A stretch of 64,000 bases of DNA from assembly GCA_039105265.1 (NCBI GenBank), contig JAPFFF010000012.1:4836001-4900000 (forward strand), written 5' to 3'. This DNA is from Tritrichomonas musculus. Taxonomy: Eukaryota > Parabasalia > Tritrichomonadida > Tritrichomonadidae. The translations under genes and the position numbers were made by a program. The number at the start of each line of letters is the position of its first letter. Position 1 is the first letter of the stretch. Of this stretch, positions 57,420 through 64,000 are shown piece after piece. The notes under the pieces were generated by a model. That model was given only the letters and a program-made list of their open reading frames with translations. It did no database searches and had not been told where the DNA came from.

Positions 57420-57734
57420 TTACACATTTGAATTCTCAGACAAAGTCATACTATTTATTATTTTCACCATCTCTTCATTTGCCTTTCGTTTCTTATTACA
57501 ATTATTGAAGTAATAATTTTTTTGAAACATCAATCTACCATGATTTTTAGCAAATCTGTAGCCTTCAATACAAAATCGTTTATTCATCTCTTTTGTGTTA
57601 AAATTACCTACTACATCATTATATTTTAATAATTTTTTCAATAATTCAAACTCTTTATTATTCAATAACGTTTCAATTAATTTCATCAATATTTTTTCAT
57701 CACTTTCTTTATAAATATCATAACCTTCACTCAT
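57420..57734 (-). CDS. 104-aa small protein of the element, paralogue A (right arm copy)
   Basis: Identical to the left-arm protein at 45935-46249 (FNTKEMNKRF, GYRFAKNHGRLMFQ). The transposon sits about 60 bp beyond its stop, between it and paralogue B. Confidence 0.75.
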   Translation of the reverse strand: MSEGYDIYKESDEKILMKLIETLLNNKEFELLKKLLKYNDVVGNFNTKEMNKRFCIEGYRFAKNHGRLMFQKNYYFNNCNKKRKANEEMVKIINSMTLSENSNV

Positions 57735-57840
57735 CGTTATTTATTATAAGATTAAAAAATAAATTTATAAAAAATTTTTAACATTAATTTTAAAAATGAC
57801 ATGTTACATAAAATAATTTAAAAAAATTAATTTATAATTT

Positions 57841-60750
57841 ATGGAGAATGTATTCGATAAATATTTAGAAGGAGGATATTATCACGCTCAATTTAATATA
57901 GCAGTGAATGTAGAAAGAAAAAGAGATTCTTTGAAGAAACAGATAATTGAAAATTATATTAAACATATTAAAGAATTACATATGTTTATTAACGTAGGAG
58001 GACTAACAAATAAATTTATATTTGATATTTATATTACTAATGACCCACTCGAAGAATATACATCAGGTCCTCAATGTTATTACATTAAAGTTAAAACACT
58101 TAAAAACACAATTCAACATTTCGGAGCGAAATTTGAAGGAACAAATATAAGTAGTGGAAATAAAGATATTACACTTCATTTAGATCGAAAAATGTTAAGA
58201 CCTATTGAAGAAGTGAATTGGGATCCGACGACCAATCCATTTAAATATATTATTGATCAACAGTTTTATTCAGTGAGTCCAAACCCGAATGCTGCTACTA
58301 CTTTATATACTGATTACAATATTACTTCTTCAAAAATTATAACAGCTGATAATATAACGACAATGAGAAGTGATTTAAACTTAGTGGCGAATACTCAAGA
58401 CGTAATCGTTTATGATGTCGATAAAATTACTAAACGTGTTGATAATTTAGATATTGAAATGACAGATGTTAAGAATAGAGTCACTCATTTAGAAAGTAAA
58501 GTTAATTCAGTTAATATTAAAACAAATATTGCATTAGTGTTATCAGTAGCTTCATCAGTGTTATCAATTGGTAATACGTTAGAACTTGCTGGAAATTATA
58601 TATCAATTGGTATGGGTAAGTTAAGAAACTTTATTAATAATGGTTATACACGATTACCAGAAGCAGCTTCAGAAGCGTCTGAAGTAGAAATGGCAGCGGT
58701 TGATTATAGCGAAAATCTCACACCAGTACCATTCGAAAATTCATTACAAACTTATTCCATAGATGAAACTAATAGTGACGGATATGCAAAATTGAAAACT
58801 TGGATTCATTCAAGTCATGTTAAACCTAAATTCAGTTCTTTATATGCAAGTACTAATGAAGAAAGTGCAAATAATCCTCAATGCATGGTTGTTTCATATT
58901 CAACAGTTCACGATGTATGTATGTATTATAGAGATTCACTTAAACCTTTATTCAGTGTTGTTTGTAGTAAGTTAGATATTATGAATAATGATTTATCAAA
59001 TGTGGCTCATAAAAATGATATATTAGGTATGGTTCGTCATTCTGATTTCGTTGAATTAGAAATAAATCCTTGTACATTGCCTGATGATCAATCTGAAAAT
59101 TTATTGATGTTCACCTTTGATAAACCTATTTATTTAGGAGAATTATATTTCACGTTAAGTTTTACTTCTAATGAACACTTTGTGTCCGACAACTCTGTTG
59201 TTGATGAACAAACAAACACATATAATCTAAAAATCATATTTAGCCCTTATGAAGATCCTCTTCTGGTAGGCTCTGATAAAATATCAGATGATTGGGTTAA
59301 AGATAAAGGAGGTGTTGACATCATTAATGAAAATATAGCTTGTCTCACTTGGACTACGTTTAATATCAATGAACAAACAAATGTAGTTTATACAGTTACT
59401 AATAACTCAGTTAAATATAAAAAGAGCGATAGAGATATAAGTGATTTAGTTTATAATGAAACTGTGCGTGAGTTAGATGAAAGAATAAAACAGTTAGAAG
59501 AGTTAAAAGCAATTCATGACGAATTTGTAACAGTTGATGAAGTCAATGAAGTTTTAACGAATAATTATGCAACAATTCAATATGTAAAAGACGCTTATCC
59601 ATCGTACGAACATTTAAACACAAACTTTAAAAATAACAATCAATTAACAAATATATTAAATAATTATGCTTTAAAGAGCGAATTAACAACAATTCCTGGC
59701 GATTTAGTTAATAATGAAACATTAACAAATACTTTAAATGATTATTATACAACTGACCAAGTTGATGAAAAGTTCGTTGATGAAGATGAAATGGCTTATG
59801 AATTAAATAATTATGTGTCGAAAACAGATTTAACAACTCTTACTAATAATTATCGAAATAAAGATGATTTAAGTTATAATAGTAATGATGTAATATTAAC
59901 GAAAAACAACAATATTTTAAATTATGAATTTGTTGACGTTCCATTTACATTTACTAAATATTCAACAAAAATATTATGTATTATTAAATGGTATGAAATA
60001 TTTGATAGGAATGAGTTTTATATTGATGCAACATTAACGAAAAATAGTAATGTAATAACTGGAACATATAAATATGAATTAACTGATGCAAACGGCGTGA
60101 AAAAGAAATATACATGTTCTGAAATTAATTATTCATTATATGTTACAACTTCCGGCACAATATCAAATATAAATGACATGTATATTTATGAAGGTGAGAT
60201 TGAAATAAATAAATTAGGTTATAATTCAAAACCTTCTGAATTCCCTGATAATAAATTACTTTCAGCTAAATATGTTAGTAATGAATTTAATGAATTAAAT
60301 GAAAAAATAATAAAACTTGAAAGTGAAAATGAAATATTGAAAACAACAATTGAAAACCTTAAGCCAAAGTATCCATGGCAAAAATTTTATAATGAATTCA
60401 CTGAAAAAGTTGATAACCTCGGAATTTATAATATTTGTAAATATATTTTCTTTTATTACACTCATAATGATATTACCGTTCAAATAATATATAATTTTGT
60501 TAAAGAAGAACATAGTGATGAATATTTAGCCATATACACAACAGATACGGGTTTTGTATATTACTTTAGAATAGATATTTTAAATAATAAAGTTTATGTT
60601 AATGAAATTAATGAAAATGAAACTAAAACGATTGATGGTACAACTGCTGGAGTTGCTGCAACAATAAATGATTTTGAAATTAAAGGATTAAAAAATGTTG
60701 AAAGAACTAGATATCGTTTTGATTACGTATTTAAAAAATCATCAGTTTAA
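57841..60750 (+). CDS. 969-aa coiled-coil, fibre-like protein of the element (right arm copy)
   Basis: The same protein as 42919-45828, differing at a single residue in the middle region (within NEHFVxDNS). The coiled coils, the hydrophobic Ala/Ser stretch and the NNYA-type repeats are all kept. The near-identity over 2.9 kb shows how young or how well homogenised the arms are. Confidence 0.8.
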   Translation: MENVFDKYLEGGYYHAQFNIAVNVERKRDSLKKQIIENYIKHIKELHMFINVGGLTNKFIFDIYITNDPLEEYTSGPQCYYIKVKTLKNTIQHFGAKFEGTNISSGNKDITLHLDRKMLRPIEEVNWDPTTNPFKYIIDQQFYSVSPNPNAATTLYTDYNITSSKIITADNITTMRSDLNLVANTQDVIVYDVDKITKRVDNLDIEMTDVKNRVTHLESKVNSVNIKTNIALVLSVASSVLSIGNTLELAGNYISIGMGKLRNFINNGYTRLPEAASEASEVEMAAVDYSENLTPVPFENSLQTYSIDETNSDGYAKLKTWIHSSHVKPKFSSLYASTNEESANNPQCMVVSYSTVHDVCMYYRDSLKPLFSVVCSKLDIMNNDLSNVAHKNDILGMVRHSDFVELEINPCTLPDDQSENLLMFTFDKPIYLGELYFTLSFTSNEHFVSDNSVVDEQTNTYNLKIIFSPYEDPLLVGSDKISDDWVKDKGGVDIINENIACLTWTTFNINEQTNVVYTVTNNSVKYKKSDRDISDLVYNETVRELDERIKQLEELKAIHDEFVTVDEVNEVLTNNYATIQYVKDAYPSYEHLNTNFKNNNQLTNILNNYALKSELTTIPGDLVNNETLTNTLNDYYTTDQVDEKFVDEDEMAYELNNYVSKTDLTTLTNNYRNKDDLSYNSNDVILTKNNNILNYEFVDVPFTFTKYSTKILCIIKWYEIFDRNEFYIDATLTKNSNVITGTYKYELTDANGVKKKYTCSEINYSLYVTTSGTISNINDMYIYEGEIEINKLGYNSKPSEFPDNKLLSAKYVSNEFNELNEKIIKLESENEILKTTIENLKPKYPWQKFYNEFTEKVDNLGIYNICKYIFFYYTHNDITVQIIYNFVKEEHSDEYLAIYTTDTGFVYYFRIDILNNKVYVNEINENETKTIDGTTAGVAATINDFEIKGLKNVERTRYRFDYVFKKSSV

Positions 60751-60792
60751 AATTATTTATTTTTTGAGACATGTGATATAAAAATAAATTAT

Positions 60793-61275
60793 TCAATTAA
60801 AATTTAATTTTAATAATTTCATTATTTCATAATCGTCAATATTTAAAAATCTTTCAACCGTTTCGGGTATATTTTCATCATTAAATAGAAACATAAATTT
60901 CTTTTCCATATCGAATTCATGAAGTGTGCAATGCATGAAATCCCAAATATTACAATGATGGAATAATTTATTCGGTTCGTTTTCGTAAGCATAAAGAAAA
61001 TGATAAATTCCGCAAATGAAAGTTAAAACACCGTTAAATGTACAAACTTCGTTACACTTTTCATTATTTAAAATTCTTTTGGTCAATAATGCATTTTCAT
61101 TTTGTCGCTTCTCTTTATCATTCATATCAGGATTTACGTATTCATAATATAAATCTGTTATTTCATCAGTACGCTTTACAATTTGTTTTAACATTTTACG
61201 ATTTATTGTTTTATAATATTTATTAATTTGTTTATATAATTTATTCATTTTGTCATCAACAATTGATTTAGTCAT
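60793..61275 (-). CDS. 160-aa protein of the element (right arm copy)
   Basis: Identical to the left-arm protein at 42394-42876, with the same Cys/His-rich half. It converges with the 969-aa gene and is the outermost gene of the arm. Confidence 0.75.
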   Translation of the reverse strand: MTKSIVDDKMNKLYKQINKYYKTINRKMLKQIVKRTDEITDLYYEYVNPDMNDKEKRQNENALLTKRILNNEKCNEVCTFNGVLTFICGIYHFLYAYENEPNKLFHHCNIWDFMHCTLHEFDMEKKFMFLFNDENIPETVERFLNIDDYEIMKLLKLNFN

Positions 61276-61506
61276 ATTTTTATATTAGATAAAAAATTAA
61301 ATTAAAATAAAATTAGATTTATTTTTAAAATGACATGTGATATAAAAATAAATGATAAAATAATTTTATAATTTGTGGTGAACGTTTATTTATAAATTTT
61401 TTTTCGATTTATGTGAAACTTTGAAAAGTTTGAGCCCTTGGCGAAGTATTCAAATTTGCAGACATTGCCGAAATAACGTATTTTAAAAAATTTTATAATT
61501 TGTGAG

Positions 61507-61761
61507 AGTATTCAATTAATGCATTTTTGCAAATAACGGATTTTAAAAAATTTTTATAAAAATTTCAAAAATAATAACCGTAAAATCACATTCAATTAAT
61601 GCATTTTTTCATTCAATTTTGCATTTTTGCATTTTTGCATTTTTGCTACTAACGAATTTTATGATTTGAATGACTTCTCAATTAATGCATTTTTGTATTT
61701 TTGCTACTAACGAATTTTATGAATTGTATGACTTCTCAATTAATGCATTTTTGCAACTTTA
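61507..61761 (-). repeat. Iteron-like repeats near the right end
   Basis: Mirror of 41911-42165: four copies of TCAATTAATGCATTTTT as read on the plus strand. Confidence 0.75.
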
Positions 61762-61869
61762 TGTTATAAAATTTTTGTGAAAAATCAACAAACGGAATTT
61801 TTTCGTCAAATTCACAAAAATAAATTTTCAATCATCGACGCCTCAAAACTTTTCTAGATTTTTTTTAAT

Positions 61870-61901
61870 GTGTCCTGTCCTGTCCCGTCCTGTCCTGTCC
61901 T
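61870..61901 (-). repeat. GTCCT pentamer repeat near the right end
   Basis: Mirror of the AGGAC tract at 41771-41802. Confidence 0.85.
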
Positions 61902-62247
61902 GTTCGCGAAGCTCAAACCCTTTAGGGTTTCCTCTTTATTTTTTTCATTCGGATATCATAAATTAAAAAAATTAATTTTAAAATTTTTAGATTTAATTTA
62001 TTAGAACAGAAATTTTACAGGGCGGAAATTTTCTTTGAAAAAATTAAATCAGAAATTTTTAAATTTATTTTTTTAATTTAGCGTGTGAAATAATTTTTTT
62101 ATACATGAAAAAAATTTATGTGTGAGGTCATGATTAATTGACATTGAGTTTTAATGTAAAAAGTTGTAGTTTCATTTATGAGTCGTTGGCGTTCTGATTT
62201 TTGAATTAAGGGGGGCTAACTTGTTAGCACCCCTTAACGTATCTACT

Positions 62248-62252
62248 ATTTG
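62248..62252 (+). repeat. Right 5-bp target-site duplication of the large element
   Basis: ATTTG, matching 41420-41424. Confidence 0.75.
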
Positions 62253-62273
62253 TGTAAATATTTAATATCATTT

Positions 62274-62350
62274 AGGGCGGCCCTGAGAAACCATTTTTAA
62301 TTCAAATTGAAACTTTTTGAATACCAAAATTGGTTTCTCATAGCCACCCT
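62274..62350. mobile_element. 77-bp hairpin-like mini-element
   Basis: AGGGCGGCCCTGAGAAACC at the left and its near-inverse GGTTTCTCATAGCCACCCT at the right enclose an AT-rich loop. ATATCATTT precedes it and ATATCATCC follows, a possible imperfect 8-9-bp target duplication. It could be a hAT-like MITE. Confidence 0.5.
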
Positions 62351-62463
62351 ATATCATCCAATGATAAAAAATTGTTTTCATTGAGTTTCATATTATATGT
62401 ATTTCATTTTTTTTTTTTTTTTGAATTAGCTTTTAAAACTAATTAAATCTAAAAAGGAAATTA

Positions 62464-62809
62464 AGACCTCTGGATATGACGCAATCTCTGTTAAAAAATT
62501 CTGATATTCTAAACATAGATCAAGATTTGTGCATGCATTAAAATATCAAATTATTATAAAGATTCTGGCGCTAGATTTTGATAAAATGTTGATTTATTTT
62601 GACATTCATCGCTTTTAAAAAGGTGAATTTTGATCGTTTCAGAAAAGCATCTTTTTTATTTTCCTCATATTTGTTTATAATTTTACTCAATTCTTATCAG
62701 CATTCATTTGTAGATTATAATAATAATAATAAATTTAAAAAAAATCAATTTTTTTCAATCAAAAAGTGAAAAATAAGAAATTAAACGGTCGTTTGATATC
62801 CAGAGGTCT
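62464..62809. mobile_element. 346-bp MITE with 8-bp target duplication
   Basis: Ends AGACCTCTGGATAT and exact inverse; flanks GGAAATTA (62456-62463 and 62810-62817). There is no coding frame. Like the other two AGA-starting elements in the window it duplicates 8 bp. Confidence 0.85.
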
Positions 62810-62817
62810 GGAAATTA

Positions 62818-63189
62818 CTGTTTTCTCCTCAAATTTTGTTTGAAAAATGAATTTCAAAAATTTGGATTAATCAACCGAACGATTCAAATTTAGGCCGTTA
62901 GAAACTTGATGAATACAAGTTTATTTGATTAATAATAACCATAATGTTGCAAACTTGACATTCACTATTATTATGAATAATATTTTTATTAAAATAAACA
63001 ATAGTTGATTATTTTGTAAATGTTAAAAAAAAAAAAAATGCTTCTAATGTCAGCGCTGGCAACTTTTTGGCGCCTTTTTTATATCAAGTTATATTTTAAA
63101 TTTCCTCGTAATTTCCAAAATATTTAAAAATGGAGGACAGCATTAAAATCATGATTAAGATGTGCACATTAATCATCATCTACATCAAT
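62818..63189. other. AT-rich intergenic DNA
   Basis: Nothing recognisable apart from an A-run at about 63028-63038. Confidence 0.4.
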
Positions 63190-64000
63190 TTAAGTATGCT
63201 GGACATTTTTTCTACGACGAATTACTAAATCAGATTCATCTCTTCTTTGCACCGATGACGATCTCTTTCCATTGATGATATTTTTAATTTGGTTTTGATC
63301 GTCTTTTTTTGGGCTGTCATCGTCGCTTCTTGCCTGCCTGTTTCTGCGTGATTTCACTGATCCTGCCCTCTCTCTCTGCCGACTCCTTGCTGGCATCTTT
63401 TTTGGACTCTCTTCTGTGTCTGTGCTCGTCTTTTCACTGCGTTGCTGTCGATGGCGTTGCTGGTCATTTTTCCTAATGATAGGAACGATGCTGTACGTTG
63501 AACTGCTTTTCAGCTTCTTCTTTTTCAAGTATTGGAAATTGTGTCTTTCTTCGTCTTCTTCCTCGCAGCCATGCAGATTCATAGGAATCTCTGGCTGGCT
63601 GCTGAAGCGACGACTTTTACGTGTCTCCTTCATTTTTATATTTTCAATGAACTCTCTATCATTCGTCCTCTGATTACTTCTTCTTACGTTATTTGAACTA
63701 TTATGCAACTTGATTGGGCTTTCATCATTTTGAGCTTGTCTATTTCTTCTTATGTATTTTTCTTCATCATCATTTTGAGCTTGTCTATTTCTTCTTATGT
63801 ATTTTTCTTCATCATCATTTTGAGCTTGTCTAGTTCTTCTTATGTGTTTTTCTTCATCATCATTTTGAGCTTGTCTAGTTCTTCTTATGTGTTTTTCTTC
63901 ATCATCATTTTGAGCTTGTCTAGTTCTTCTTATGTATTTTTCTTCATCATCATTTTGAGTTTGTCTAGTTCTTCTTATGTATTTTTCTTCTTCATCATTT
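63190..64000 (-). CDS. Basic, repeat-containing protein (5' end beyond the window)
   Basis: The minus-strand frame is open from the window edge to the stop at 63190, so the N-terminus is missing. The first about 97 visible residues are six or so tandem copies of a 15-residue unit (QNDDEEKYIRRTRQA; some copies KHIRR or RRNRQ). A Ser/Arg/Lys-rich tail follows (NNVRRSNQRTNDREF, RRFSSQPEIPMN, KSRRNRQARSDDDSPKKDD, KRSSSVQRRDESDL) with many likely phosphorylation sites. No known domain is recognised. The alternating acidic and basic faces of the repeat suggest a charged single helix, and the SR-like tail might bind RNA or microtubules (inference). The first ATG-less open frame inside the window must not be taken as the start. 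Confidence 0.7.
   Translation of the reverse strand, partial: NDEEEKYIRRTRQTQNDDEEKYIRRTRQAQNDDEEKHIRRTRQAQNDDEEKHIRRTRQAQNDDEEKYIRRNRQAQNDDEEKYIRRNRQAQNDESPIKLHNSSNNVRRSNQRTNDREFIENIKMKETRKSRRFSSQPEIPMNLHGCEEEDEERHNFQYLKKKKLKSSSTYSIVPIIRKNDQQRHRQQRSEKTSTDTEESPKKMPARSRQRERAGSVKSRRNRQARSDDDSPKKDDQNQIKNIINGKRSSSVQRRDESDLVIRRRKNVQHT
63709..64000 (-). repeat. 45-bp in-frame tandem repeat
   Basis: The unit TTTTGAGCTTGTCTAGTTCT... (plus strand) recurs every 45 bp to the window edge, encoding the 15-residue acidic/basic repeat. Sequence between copies differs by only a few bases, so the array is young. Confidence 0.9.

Larger units (their letters stand above)
41425..62247. mobile_element. Virus-like/plasmid-like element with two 9.1-kb inverted arms, family unassigned
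   Basis: The element starts AGTAGATACGTTAAGGGG and ends with the exact inverse, flanked by ATTTG on both sides. The left arm (41425-50530) and right arm (51212-62247) are the same sequence in inverted orientation; they differ by a handful of bases apart from a 1.9-kb transposon in the right arm. About 680 bp of unique DNA separates them. Each arm encodes a primase-polymerase/SF3 helicase, a long coiled-coil fibre-like protein, two related small proteins and a 160-residue protein. All frames look whole and near-identical arms suggest a very recent insertion or ongoing arm homogenisation. No integrase, family-B polymerase, packaging ATPase or recognised capsid is seen, so assignment to Polintons/Mavericks is not supported. 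Confidence 0.9.
51212..62247 (-). repeat. Right inverted arm (about 9.1 kb plus a 1.9-kb insertion)
   Basis: Inverted copy of 41425-50530, interrupted only by the transposon at 55435-57352 and one copy of its target duplication. Confidence 0.95.

Noticed and set aside
41425-62247. Assembly fold-back artefact as the explanation of the inverted arms
   Set aside because: A unique centre, a transposon with its own duplication in one arm, a few base differences and an outer 5-bp duplication all speak against it, though long reads should confirm.
41425-62247. Assignment to Maverick/Polinton
   Set aside because: No family-B polymerase, retroviral-type integrase, protease or packaging ATPase is seen and the target duplication is 5 rather than 6 bp.
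1-64000. tRNA or rRNA genes
   Set aside because: No cloverleaf box B-like sequence or conserved rRNA stretch was noticed on either strand by eye.

Overview
The window looks like nuclear DNA of a parabasalid protist (a trichomonad, most like Tritrichomonas). The evidence is very AT-rich spacers, long genes with no visible introns, and a typical trichomonad gene set: BspA-like leucine-rich-repeat proteins, BTB-like/DUF3447 ankyrin proteins, protein kinases (one with Sel1 repeats), RCC1-like proteins and small membrane glycoproteins. Several genes carry an initiator-like TCA(Y/A)-T motif 14-18 nt before the ATG, the spacing known for the trichomonad Inr. Genus is an inference; no rRNA or tRNA gene is present to test it.

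Layout. 0.3-3.1 kb: three membrane-protein genes. 3.5-4.8 kb: a type-I DnaJ/Hsp40 with a C-terminal prenylation box. 5.2-8.5 kb: a gene graveyard (helical-repeat and ankyrin fragments). 9.1-10.9 kb: a C2-domain protein. 12.4-15.6 kb: a large ankyrin/DUF3447 gene split by a frameshift. 15.8-18.4 kb: a nest of short non-autonomous DNA transposons. 19.4 kb: a CAMK-like kinase. 20.5-21.7 kb: another non-autonomous transposon. 23.8-27.4 kb: an Hsp110-type chaperone with about 23 copies of a 13-residue charged repeat. 27.9-30.1 kb: a kinase-Sel1 fusion ending in a UBR-box-like zinc finger. 30.5-31.7 kb: an RCC1-like protein with a CaaX box. 32.3 kb: a BTB-like/coiled-coil protein. 34.2-36.0 and 38.4-41.4 kb: two BspA-like genes around a decayed RCC1-kinase pseudogene.

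41,425-62,247 is the most striking part: a 20.8 kb virus-like or plasmid-like element bounded by a 5-bp target-site duplication (ATTTG). It is built almost entirely of two near-identical 9.1 kb arms in inverted orientation around about 0.7 kb of unique DNA. Each arm carries the same five genes: a 763-aa primase-polymerase/SF3-helicase replication protein, a 969-aa coiled-coil fibre-like protein, two related small proteins and a 160-aa protein. The replication gene sits between 70-bp inverted repeats that hold a palindrome around CCCGGG, and iteron-like repeats lie near the outer ends. All reading frames look whole, which suggests recent arrival. I see no integrase, transposase, family-B polymerase or recognisable capsid, so I cannot place it in a known family. 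The right arm alone was later hit by a 1.9 kb non-autonomous DNA transposon that carries a HYDIN/ASH-like host gene piece and a 139-bp tandem array.

62.2-64 kb holds two more short transposons and the 3' part of a basic protein with 15-residue repeats that runs off the window.

The host genes cover proteostasis (DnaJ plus Hsp110), signalling (kinases, C2, RCC1) and surface or cytoskeletal scaffolds. There is no operon-like logic; order and strand look arbitrary, as expected for trichomonads.
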